34,061 nt of DNA from Gammaproteobacteria bacterium (GTDB lineage Bacteria > Pseudomonadota > Gammaproteobacteria > Acidiferrobacterales > Sulfurifustaceae): assembly GCA_004298065.1 (NCBI GenBank), contig SCRL01000073.1, positions 1-34,061 on the forward strand. Reading direction: 5' to 3'. A model generated the notes under the pieces. That model saw only the letters and a program-made list of their open reading frames with translations. It ran no database searches and was not told the origin of the DNA. Each line of letters starts with the position of its first letter. Positions within the stretch are counted from its first letter, which is position 1. Below, one piece after another: positions 24,601 through 31,775 of this stretch. The position numbers were made by a program, and so were the translations under genes.

Positions 24601-25144
24601 CATTCTGCGCCACGACCCGGATGCGATCCTGATCGGCGAGATCCGCGACGAGGAGACGGGAAAGATCGCCATCCAGAGCGCGCTCACCGGCCACCTGGTG
24701 CTGTCCTCGCTGCACACTAACGATGCCGCCAGTTCGATCACACGCCTGCTCGAGATGGGGGTCGAGTCCTACCTGCTCAGCCCCACACTGCTCGGCGTGC
24801 TGGCCCAGCGCCTGGTGCGGCGCAACTGCCCCCACTGCCTGGAGGTCGAAGAGGTCGACCCGCTGATCCGCCGGGTTCTCGGCGTCACCGAAGACGAGGT
24901 GTTCTACAAGGGTCGCGGCTGCGAGCACTGCAACAACACCGGCTACAGCGGCCGCATGGCGGTGTACGAGTTGCTACTGCTGAACAACGAGTTGCGTGCA
25001 CGCATCGTCACAGGCGTCACCGCCGAGGATATCCGCCAGCAGGCGGTGAAAAACGGCATGGTGCCGCTGACGCAGAACGCACTCGCGCATGCGCGGGCGC
25101 GCCGAACCTCGCTCATGGAGGTCTACCGCGTGCGGCTGGAATAA
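21638..25144 (+). CDS. PAS-PAS-PAS-MshEN-PilB/GspE fusion ATPase
   Basis: A 1168-residue protein. A coiled coil (about 28-62) precedes three PAS domains at about 65-175, 185-300 and 310-420 (AFDAVPDPIFMHDREFRIVRANRAY marks the first). A beta-rich linker covers about 430-545. Four MshEN-like half-motifs begin at 549 (IGEAL), 578 (RLGEYL), 608 (KLGEAL) and 638 (RLGDIL), with 29-30 residue periodicity. A complete type IV pilus/type II secretion ATPase follows: ASDIHLHPF, Walker A GPTGSGKST (K937), Walker B region with D995 and E1001 (ILIGEIRDEET), SLHTNDA, and tetracysteine CPHC...CEHC. It probably powers pilus extension under sensory and c-di-GMP control. Plain PilB is about 560 residues. The ATG at 21638 was chosen; 21647 is possible. 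Confidence 0.9.
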   Translation: MAAMVIGAHDTGPGNASNASLAGIGKDPLTQLKKAAGDLEEQHGVLRRMLEEAERTQHRIEQAKRAWVSAFDAVPDPIFMHDREFRIVRANRAYAERAGLDFPELLGKRYWEVYPKSSAPLPSCARAVQEAGASEVDDEIRLDTGEILLSRAFPVRDASGTYLYSIHILENVTKKRRSDASRYVLSEALRQAAEGIAVLDPAFRIRYANHSLRHLLDTRADDLVGQPLDILFTEQESPRVPAIRDAATRQGHWAGEIALRETHGASLPVNLSLARVTEHNGSVTAYVGTFTDLRLLRKAAESLRQSEERYRRLFETLGDAACLVSTDGDITDANPPAEKLLGRTHDELVGAHLDALWPPGRAQENHRLFAERAARGHTLELGTEVARQDGSSLPVTLSMTSITVGEKPMVLVLLRPAEPKPETAGHVPAPGTATVVQLMDENMITGMLREIDFESGFVVVTHPREGEQRVAFDAVRSLTLPGPFPAPAEAASRAFRVLYRDGTELTGTAQAVTSNHHGVHLQLRNPDGSLRRIFIPAQVIEQTFLPPPIGEALHEAGAVSTVEIASALEKQKDLRTKRLGEYLQAAAVHTVEELRQRLARRDTYPAQKLGEALLAEGLITPRQLDAALKEQGSNRNKRLGDILIEAHATTPQALHTVLARTLGIPFVHLHEFDVEKDVLPLVGVELARKHLVIPLMLHNERLVVAMEDPVNLEVIALLRFVVGREVEVAVATRDDVLWAIGKYYEASDKQDETESLESLENTELTEGISVAASEEQAFADAERLGQERPVVRLVNTFILEAIRRRASDIHLHPFRDHADLNYRIDGTLVKVRSFNIKLLAALVARIKIIARLDIAERRLPQDGAARALYEGRTVDLRISVIPTVDGESVVIRILNTEAGLKVLSQLGFNSQDEMQFVDLLHKSYGILLVTGPTGSGKSTTLYAALGEVIKQNVNVITVEDPVEYHIPGIEQIQVNTATGYTFAKALRSILRHDPDAILIGEIRDEETGKIAIQSALTGHLVLSSLHTNDAASSITRLLEMGVESYLLSPTLLGVLAQRLVRRNCPHCLEVEEVDPLIRRVLGVTEDEVFYKGRGCEHCNNTGYSGRMAVYELLLLNNELRARIVTGVTAEDIRQQAVKNGMVPLTQNALAHARARRTSLMEVYRVRLE

Positions 25145-25159
25145 CCGCGGGACCGTTAG

Positions 25160-25666
25160 CTACGGATAGGCGAGCGCGCGCCTGCTGAACATAGGGTCGA
25201 TGCGCGGAATCATGGAAGTCAGTGCAACGCTGCGCAACTCGTTCTTCTCGTCGCGCCAGGTCACGCTGACCGTCACCTGCTTGAAGTCCGGGTACGATGG
25301 CGCCGGCGAGGGCACGGTCGTGGTCGCCACCCCCTCGGCCACCGGAAAATACCAGTTACTCACCGTCCAGGTGCGCGTGAAGGCCGTGCCGAAGACCATC
25401 GATGTGCCGCTGGCGATCTGCCCCCCGGCATTGTCACTGATGTCCTGGTAGGCGATCTTGCCGGTCGTAGTTGGCAGCACTTCGTAGTCGCGCAAGTCGT
25501 CCGTCTTTTCCTGCGCCAATCCGAGCGCCACACTCATCGCCTGGTCGGTGCCGGCAGAGCGCGCCGATGCCACCAGCAGGTGCACGGCGATCGCCAGACC
25601 GCCCACCAACAGCACCAGCGCTACCATCGCCTCGATCAGGCTGAAACCCGGCTGGCGTCGGCTCAT
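25160..25666 (-). CDS. pilV: Type IV pilus minor pilin PilV-like
   Basis: A 168-residue prepilin. The leader MSRRQPG is followed by the processed FSLIEAMVALVLLVGGLAIAVHLL with Glu5 present. Residues further on (QAMSVALGLAQEKTDDLRDYE) match PilV. Minor pilins form the tip complex that primes pilus assembly. The start at 25666 overlaps the pilX stop (ATGA); the longer open frame upstream is a shadow of pilX. It is the last gene of fimT-pilW-pilX-pilV and is convergent with the fusion ATPase, 15 bp away. Confidence 0.88.
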   Translation of the reverse strand: MSRRQPGFSLIEAMVALVLLVGGLAIAVHLLVASARSAGTDQAMSVALGLAQEKTDDLRDYEVLPTTTGKIAYQDISDNAGGQIASGTSMVFGTAFTRTWTVSNWYFPVAEGVATTTVPSPAPSYPDFKQVTVSVTWRDEKNELRSVALTSMIPRIDPMFSRRALAYP

Positions 25667-26877
25667 GGCGCGTCGTTCCAGGTGGCCGGCTGGCGCACGT
25701 AACCGCCGCCCAGCTTGTTGGCATTGTCGAGCACGATGCTGCTGTAAACGACGTCGACTGTGCCGGCGCCGACATTGATGCCCTGCTCCCCCACGAGCGC
25801 ACCGCGCAGGACGGGACTGCCGGTGAGCTGGATATTGCCCGTGCCACGGATGTACACCATGCCGGTCAGCGTGACGTTGCCGCCGAAACGGAAATCGCCA
25901 TCGACGATGAGCACCAGTGGATTGGCCTCGGTGCCGATGTCGGTCCCGACGCTGCTTAGGTCGCAATCGCCGGCGATCCAGTACACTCCCGAGGACTGGG
26001 CGGCGATGGTGCTGCAGTTGCCGAGACTGGTGACGCTGTTGCGGAACTCGGTGATGCCGACAGCGGTGACATCGAAAAAGTAATCGAACAGGTCGGCGGG
26101 AAAGGCGGGGTCGTTTTCCAGAATATCGGCGTCGGTATGCGTCCTGCTGGAAAGCATCGGCGGGCAGACGGAATACGTACCGCTGCAGGTTTTGGTGGCG
26201 CCATCGAGCGTGGTCTCGCCGGATGACCAGATGGACAGCGGCAGCCCCGTGCCGCGACCATCGGGATGGGTCCAGATGTTGAGGTTACCGCCCAGGCCGA
26301 CGTTGCCCTGACTGACAATCGGTGCCGGCGGCACGCGCCTGAACAGTCCGTAGGACCGCACGCCCTGGCGCACGAACGCGCGCGCCGTGCCGTCGGCCGA
26401 TTCGCCCTCGGCGATGACGGTGATCCCCGGCGAAACCGCCATCCCGCCGCCGACGGCGGCCGTCAGATAGTGCAGCGTGTAACGCGCGCCGTTGGCGGGT
26501 TGCACCAGATTCGCCACGTTGGCGTACTTGAGCGTCTCCGTGCCGTACAACGCGACGCTGCCGTTGCCGCACGGGACGGTAGTATCGCTGCCACTGCACG
26601 GCGTCCAACGCACGCTGCCCGCCAACATCCAGCCACCGGTGTCAGTGGAATTGACGCGCGCGCGGTTGGCGTGCAGGTAAGCGATGCCGTAGCCCACGCC
26701 CGCTTCGGCCGCGTTCTGCGCCTCGCGCGCGCGGTAGCCGGACTCCGTCGTCTTGACGGCCGACACCGTGAAGCGCGCGACGATCAGAATCAGCAATGCC
26801 GTCAGGATCAGCAGCACCATGACCCCAATGAGGGTCGCCTGGCCGCGGAGCGCGAGCGGATTACGGTCGCAGCACAT
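25663..26877 (-). CDS. pilX: Type IV pilus assembly protein PilX-like
   Basis: A 404-residue protein beginning MCCDRNPLALRGQATLIGVMVLLILTALLILIVARF, a PilX_N-like N-terminus with a membrane helix. The motif YRAREAQNAAEAGVGYGIAYL is highly typical of PilX. It is longer than usual (often 150-200 residues): the C-terminal part (ADLFDYFFDVT, GVYWIAGDCDLSS, LVLIVDGDFRFGGNVTLTGMVYIRG) resembles long pilus-assembly proteins with a beta-helix-like end. The ATG at 26877 lies inside the pilW end, a 17-bp overlap; a further upstream extension is possible. The long tail may do part of the tip-adhesin job, as no pilY1 lies here. Confidence 0.83.
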   Translation of the reverse strand: MCCDRNPLALRGQATLIGVMVLLILTALLILIVARFTVSAVKTTESGYRAREAQNAAEAGVGYGIAYLHANRARVNSTDTGGWMLAGSVRWTPCSGSDTTVPCGNGSVALYGTETLKYANVANLVQPANGARYTLHYLTAAVGGGMAVSPGITVIAEGESADGTARAFVRQGVRSYGLFRRVPPAPIVSQGNVGLGGNLNIWTHPDGRGTGLPLSIWSSGETTLDGATKTCSGTYSVCPPMLSSRTHTDADILENDPAFPADLFDYFFDVTAVGITEFRNSVTSLGNCSTIAAQSSGVYWIAGDCDLSSVGTDIGTEANPLVLIVDGDFRFGGNVTLTGMVYIRGTGNIQLTGSPVLRGALVGEQGINVGAGTVDVVYSSIVLDNANKLGGGYVRQPATWNDAP

Positions 26878-27739
26878 CGTTGCGCAACCGCAGGGTTTGT
26901 TGCAGCCCGAGCTGGACGTCCGGATCGACGGCATCCCGGCCGGTAATCTGGATAGTGAGCCGGCGCTGGTCGAGCCGGGCGCTGGCCGGCCCCGCGCCGT
27001 CGAGGTCGATGGCCACCGTGCTCACCTGGAACGCGAGCGCGGTCACCGTCAGCACTGGATCGGATACCGGCTCCCAAGTGCCGTCGGTGCAGGTTGACGG
27101 GCCGCTGCCGCCGATGCGCATCTGCACCACGCCGTCGCGCAGCCGGAACCCGAAACGCTCGGCGTCGTCCACGACAGCATCGCCGTTCGTATCGTAGGAA
27201 TAGGTGAGACAGGCACCGCTCTCCTGCACGGACAGGTCGTTGCCGCTGAGCGTAAACGGATTCATGCGCCACACCCACGAACCGCCGGCGATCGAAGCGG
27301 TCGAGGCGAACGACGTGGCCACATCGCCCTCCACCTGGTTCGTGGAGAGCCAGTTGGTGATACGCGCCACACCGTTGTTGCCGGCGAGGTAGTAGCCCAC
27401 GCTCTCGGGCGCCGAGGAAAACGGCGCGGCCGTGGCCGTGAAATTGACGCTGCTGCCGCTCGTGGCCCCGGGCGTCAGTGCGCCGGTCGGCAATTGCGTG
27501 CGGTCCGCCAGGCTCCAGTAACCGCTGCGCCGCGCCTCGCGCGCCATCAGATCGAGCGCTTCGCGCAGATGATAGGTCAGCTGCATGTGGCGGTTGGTCT
27601 CGGTACCGCTGCCGCGCAAGGTAGCGAAGAGCGCGATCGCGCCGCCCAGCACGATCAGCCCAACGACGACGCCGATCATGAGCTGCACCAACGTGAAACC
27701 GGCGCAACGCTTCCGATAGCCCGCGGTGCTCAGGAACAT
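26861..27739 (-). CDS. pilW: Type IV pilus minor pilin PilW-like
   Basis: A 292-residue prepilin. The leader MFLSTAGYRKRCAG precedes FTLVQLMIGVVVGLIVLGGAIALF, so position 5 of the mature chain is Gln rather than the usual Glu. The following HLREALDLMAREARRSGYWSL is characteristic of PilW. It overlaps fimT by 10 bp at its start and pilX by 17 bp at its end, pointing to one transcript. It forms part of the pilus-initiating tip complex in the inner membrane. Confidence 0.88.
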   Translation of the reverse strand: MFLSTAGYRKRCAGFTLVQLMIGVVVGLIVLGGAIALFATLRGSGTETNRHMQLTYHLREALDLMAREARRSGYWSLADRTQLPTGALTPGATSGSSVNFTATAAPFSSAPESVGYYLAGNNGVARITNWLSTNQVEGDVATSFASTASIAGGSWVWRMNPFTLSGNDLSVQESGACLTYSYDTNGDAVVDDAERFGFRLRDGVVQMRIGGSGPSTCTDGTWEPVSDPVLTVTALAFQVSTVAIDLDGAGPASARLDQRRLTIQITGRDAVDPDVQLGLQQTLRLRNDVLRP

Positions 27740-28326
27740 GGACGATAACCCGACAAATTGGTCGAGCAGGGGCTGGCGCGTCCTACCGGATTGACGAGGA
27801 CGCGAACGGTGCTGTCGTCCGGCGAGCGCAGCTCAACGCTGCCGCTCAGCGGCGTGCCCGTGCCCTGCGTGGTAGCACCGCGAAACGGATTGAAACCGAC
27901 GTAGTTGAGCGTGCCGCCGAACACGGCCGAGGTCATGCGCACATCGCGGAAGGCCTCGCTCGCCACCACCTTGAGCTGGCGCGAACCGTCGGGATTGGAA
28001 AGCGCGCAGGCGGTCGCGTTCGCGACGTCGGCGATGCGGCAATCGCAGTCCGAACGCGCGGCCACGCCGTAGCACCAGCCGGTGCCGCCGTCGGTGATGA
28101 ACACCGCGAAGATGTCGATGTTGCGCCGGATCGCCTCGGCGCGCGCGTTCATGAGGTCGCTCTGCAGCGTCTGCGCCGCGTCTCGCAGGCGCTCGTGCTC
28201 GACGATGAGTCGGAAATTGGGCAGTGCGAGGACCATCACGAGAGCGATGATTGCAATCGTGACCGCCATCTCGACCAGCGTGAAACCGCACCAACCGTTG
28301 TGCACCGCCTTGCTGCACATACTCAT
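27730..28326 (-). CDS. fimT: FimT/GspH-type minor pseudopilin
   Basis: A 198-residue prepilin. The leader MSMCSKAVHNGWCG (or from the second Met) precedes FTLVEMAVTIAIIALVMVLALPNF with Glu5 intact. The segment LQSDLMNARAEAIRRN is the GspH/FimT hallmark. Cysteines in the second half (GWCYGV, DCDCRI, SPCSTN) could form disulfides. It is the first gene of the fimT-pilW-pilX-pilV operon, divergent from pilE. A -10-like TATAGT lies 52 bp upstream, preceded by the FNR-like box. No Shine-Dalgarno is seen. Confidence 0.87.
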   Translation of the reverse strand: MSMCSKAVHNGWCGFTLVEMAVTIAIIALVMVLALPNFRLIVEHERLRDAAQTLQSDLMNARAEAIRRNIDIFAVFITDGGTGWCYGVAARSDCDCRIADVANATACALSNPDGSRQLKVVASEAFRDVRMTSAVFGGTLNYVGFNPFRGATTQGTGTPLSGSVELRSPDDSTVRVLVNPVGRASPCSTNLSGYRPCS

Positions 28327-28377
28327 GGCTGTCCGCCCTGTGTTCGTTCAGGCGGAGTCCGCGCGCCCGTAGTTCCA

Positions 28378-28383
28378 ACTATA
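28378..28383 (-). promoter_or_regulatory. -10 hexamer of the fimT operon
   Basis: TATAGT on the minus strand. The start would be near 28371, leaving a 45-nt leader. The FNR-like box is centred at 28411.5, within 1 bp of the class II position (-41.5) for this start. Confidence 0.45.
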
Positions 28384-28404
28384 GCCGCCTCGCCGGTGGT
28401 GCTT

Positions 28405-28418
28405 TTGACGGAAATCAA
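28405..28418. promoter_or_regulatory. FNR/ANR-like box between fimT and pilE
   Basis: TTGAC-GGAA-ATCAA has one mismatch to TTGAT-N4-ATCAA, extended to TTTGAC...ATCAAA. It lies between two divergent pilin promoters. It is in class II position for fimT and about -55 for the predicted pilE start. Confidence 0.55.
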
Positions 28419-28431
28419 ACCCCGACTGCAG

Positions 28432-28460
28432 TTGACAGCCGCACGGGCTGTTTCCATAGT
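28432..28460 (+). promoter_or_regulatory. Sigma-70 promoter of pilE
   Basis: Perfect -35 TTGACA (28432-28437), 17-bp spacer, CATAGT (28455-28460). Predicted transcription start is about 28467, the first base of the pilE ATG, so the mRNA may be leaderless. No sigma-54 GG/GC pair was found. Confidence 0.55.
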
Positions 28461-28466
28461 CTGCCC

Positions 28467-28880
28467 ATGAACATTCGTGCAAGCCGCTCAACCGGTTTTA
28501 CGTTGATCGAGCTGATGATCGTTATTGTGATCGCCGGCATCCTCGCGGCCATCGCCTATCCCGGCTACCAGCAGTCCGTGCGCGAGGGCCGCCGCACCGA
28601 CGCCATCGACACGCTGTTAGCGCTGCAACTCGCGCAGGCCAACTGGCGCACGGGCCACGGCGCCTACACCACGAGTCTCACCGACCTCGGCTGGACCTCC
28701 GATTCCCGCGAGGGGCATTACACCATCCAGGTCGCCGCCGCGACGTCCTACGCCTTCACCGCCACCGCCGCGCCCAAGGCCGGCGGCCTGCAAGCGGCGG
28801 ACAGCTGCACCTTCACGCTCAACCAGGATGGCCCGGTGCTCGCTACCGATACCGACCGGCTTTGCTGGCGCAAGCGCTGA
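28467..28880 (+). CDS. pilE: Type IV pilin PilE-like
   Basis: A 137-residue prepilin. The 10-residue leader MNIRASRSTG precedes FTLIELMIVIVIAGILAAIAYPGYQQSVREGRR, with Glu5 in place. The C-terminal end CTFTLNQDGPVLATDTDRLCW matches the PilE/minor-pilin group, with a cysteine pair forming the D-loop. It is more likely a minor pilin than the major subunit, given its neighbours and small size. No Shine-Dalgarno precedes the start. Its entire second half is overlapped on the other strand by the open frame of the gamma-glutamyltransferase. Confidence 0.92.
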   Translation: MNIRASRSTGFTLIELMIVIVIAGILAAIAYPGYQQSVREGRRTDAIDTLLALQLAQANWRTGHGAYTTSLTDLGWTSDSREGHYTIQVAAATSYAFTATAAPKAGGLQAADSCTFTLNQDGPVLATDTDRLCWRKR

Positions 28881-30530
28881 ACCGGACACGACCGCCGCGC
28901 CCTCGCCGCGCGGATCGGACACCGCTTCGAGGCGATTTTCTTTCCGAAACCACGCCACCAACTGCATGTTGCCGTAGCCCTCGACGCGTTCGATGGGGTT
29001 GTAACCGCGCGCCGCGAGTGCCAGTAGCTCGTCCGGCGTGAGCGCGCCGGGTTCGTAGTCCACACGTTCGGAAGGATATTGATGATGAAAGCGCGGCCGT
29101 GCGACCCAATCCTTCGGCCCGCCGTGTTTCGCGACCACGTCGAGCGCTGCCAGCAACATCATGGTCGGAATGCGGCTACCGCCCGGTGTACCGAGCACGA
29201 TCACGGCATCGTCGGTTTCGAGAAACGCCGGCGTCATGCTGGAAAGCGGGCGCTTGCCGGGCATGATCGCATTAGCCGCTGATCCAACTAAGCCGTAGAG
29301 ATTCGGCGCGCCTGATTTGATTACAAAATCATCCATCTCGTTATTGAGCAGCACGCCGGTGCCGGGCGGCACGAAGCCGCTCCCGAACGGACCGTTGAGG
29401 CTCAGCGTCACCGCGGCGCGGTTGCCCTCGCGGTCGATGATGGAAAAGTGCGTCGTGTTGGCGCCACGCTCGCTTGCCGGCGCGCCGGTCTTTCCGGGAG
29501 ACATTTCTTGCCGCAGCGTTCCGAGATAAGACGGATCGAGCAGGCGCGCGGTGTCCACCGCCATAAAGTCCGGATCGCCCAGGTGGCGCGCGCGCTCGCG
29601 GTAGGCCAGCTGCATGGCGCCCAGAACGGTCTCCAGCCGCGCCGGTTTATCGAGCCCGTCGAGCTCGAATCCGGAAAGCACACCGAGCATCTGCCCCAAC
29701 ACCACGCCGCCCGAGGACGGCAGCGACGCCGCCGTCACGCGCATGCCACGGTAGGAAAATCGCACCGGCGCGCGCTCGACCACGCGATATTGCGCGAGAT
29801 CCTCCATGGTCCAGATACCGCCTGCGGCGCGTACGCCGGCGACGAGAAAGCGCGCGGTGTCGCCGCGGTAGAAATCCCGGCCGCCGTCGGCGGCAAGCCG
29901 CGCGAGCACCTCGGCCAGCTCCGGCTGGCGGATCACATGACCAGGCGGCGGAATTTCATTCGCGCGCAAAAACGTGCGCGCGGTCGCGGGCGCGGCCCGC
30001 AACGCATCGAGGCGCGCTCGCGCCCATTTCCGATATGCCGGCGTAATGGCGAAACCCTCGCGCGCGTACTTGATCGCGGGCGCGAGTGTTTTTGCCAGCG
30101 GCAAATGTCCGTATTTCTGCGCCACATGCGCCAACGCCGCCGGCGTGCCGGGAATGGCCGCCGCGAGCGCACCGTCGAGCGATTTGCGCGGCACCGGGTT
30201 GCCCGTGACGTCGAGATACATCTTCTCCGTCGCCGCGAACGGCGCGCGCTCGCGCCCGTCCACCATGGTCTCGAAACCGTCAATGGCCCGGTGCAGCAGC
30301 CAGAAACCCCCGCCGCCAAGGCCCGAGCCGTGCGGCTCGACCACAGCGAGCGTCGCCGCCACAGCCACGGCAGCATCGAAAGCATTGCCGCCCTGCGCGA
30401 GAATTTCATGGCCGGCGGCGGTGGCGAACGGATGGGCGCTGGCAATCGCGGCGCCCGGCAAGCGCGGCGTTTCCGCCAGCGTTGCGGGCGCGAGAAGCAG
30501 GAAAATAAGAATTACGCCAAACCGTTTCAT
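28617..30530 (-). CDS. ggt: Gamma-glutamyltransferase (C-terminus runs into pilE)
   Basis: A 637-residue periplasmic Ntn-hydrolase that cleaves glutathione and gamma-glutamyl amides. It has a signal peptide (MKRFGVILIFLLLAPATLA) and the large-subunit glycine-rich GGNAFDAAVAVAATLAVVEPHGSGLGGGGF. The autocleavage site is N|TTHFSIIDREGN, with the first Thr as nucleophile. Small-subunit motifs are NNEMDDF, PGKRPLSSMTP and GTPGGSRIPTMM. The expected C-terminus is near EAVSDPRGEGAA at about 28900. The frame instead continues about 90 codons antisense through pilE to a stop at 28617, so the protein is longer than the family norm or the native stop has been lost. The start at 30530 was chosen; a GTG lies two codons upstream. 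Confidence 0.9.
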   Translation of the reverse strand: MKRFGVILIFLLLAPATLAETPRLPGAAIASAHPFATAAGHEILAQGGNAFDAAVAVAATLAVVEPHGSGLGGGGFWLLHRAIDGFETMVDGRERAPFAATEKMYLDVTGNPVPRKSLDGALAAAIPGTPAALAHVAQKYGHLPLAKTLAPAIKYAREGFAITPAYRKWARARLDALRAAPATARTFLRANEIPPPGHVIRQPELAEVLARLAADGGRDFYRGDTARFLVAGVRAAGGIWTMEDLAQYRVVERAPVRFSYRGMRVTAASLPSSGGVVLGQMLGVLSGFELDGLDKPARLETVLGAMQLAYRERARHLGDPDFMAVDTARLLDPSYLGTLRQEMSPGKTGAPASERGANTTHFSIIDREGNRAAVTLSLNGPFGSGFVPPGTGVLLNNEMDDFVIKSGAPNLYGLVGSAANAIMPGKRPLSSMTPAFLETDDAVIVLGTPGGSRIPTMMLLAALDVVAKHGGPKDWVARPRFHHQYPSERVDYEPGALTPDELLALAARGYNPIERVEGYGNMQLVAWFRKENRLEAVSDPRGEGAAVVSGSALAPAKPVGIGSEHRAILVEREGAAVRRLQAAGLGRGGGGEGVGRRGGDLDGVMPLAGIGGPAEVGETRGVGAVARAPVGLRELQR

Positions 30531-30593
30531 GGGCACAGGATACCGGAGCGTAGATGACTCGGCATCGCCTAGGAGCGTTGAGAACCTCTGTGC

Positions 30594-30874
30594 TTAACGA
30601 AGGAGGCAGTTCAGCCCCGTATGGCGCGCCCGAGTGGCGCAAGCCTTTGCCCGCAAGCCCGACGGGGCGCGGGGACGGACCCCGCGCGTCGGCCGCCAGG
30701 ACAGGGATGTCCTGTCGGACGACCGGAAGGCAAAGGCGCGTACACGAGGGGGTTGTCGCGCCATCCGGGGCAAAATGGCTTTGGTGACTTTCCCCGAAAG
30801 GAAAGTCACCCGGGGGTGCGGGGGCGGAGCAACCCCGCAATTAGCCGTTTAACGTCGCCGGAGGCGACACAACT
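30594..30874. repeat. Intergenic hairpin-mosaic repeat, copy R2
   Basis: Non-coding region between ggt and the ferredoxin gene, related to the left part of R1 in reverse complement. Here the GGTGACTTT/AAAGTCACC hairpin is uninterrupted, and the AAAGTCACC-AAAGCC junction lacks the four-hairpin unit, so it is the empty-site version. The left end TTAACGAAGGAGGCAGTTC is identical to 1994-2012. The right edge is GTCGCC-GGA-GGCGAC (30855-30869). A 26-bp insertion relative to R1 (30689-30714) carries an AGGGAT-loop hairpin. Confidence 0.85.
30689..30714 (+). repeat. Single AGGGAT-loop hairpin insertion in R2
   Basis: Relative to R1 (GTCGTCCGACGCGCGGGG, 1887-1904 region), R2 has 26 extra bp holding the 6-bp stem CAGGAC/GTCCTG (30697-30702 with 30709-30714) around AGGGAT. 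On the other strand the insert is bordered on both sides by CCGA, like a short target duplication. Confidence 0.7.
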
Positions 30875-30887
30875 TTCAATAGAACCA

Positions 30888-30919
30888 AAAATAAAGAAGG
30901 CGGCTTGCGCCGCCTTCTT
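30888..30919 (-). terminator. Intrinsic terminator of the ferredoxin/coaD transcript
   Basis: On the minus strand a 10-bp stem with one bulged base (AAGAAG-CGGC paired with GCCG-CTTCTT, 30895-30904 with 30909-30919) is followed by TATTTTT. It starts 17 nt after the ferredoxin stop. Confidence 0.8.
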
Positions 30920-30936
30920 CTCGGACCACAGGGCGT

Positions 30937-31775
<839 letters not shown>

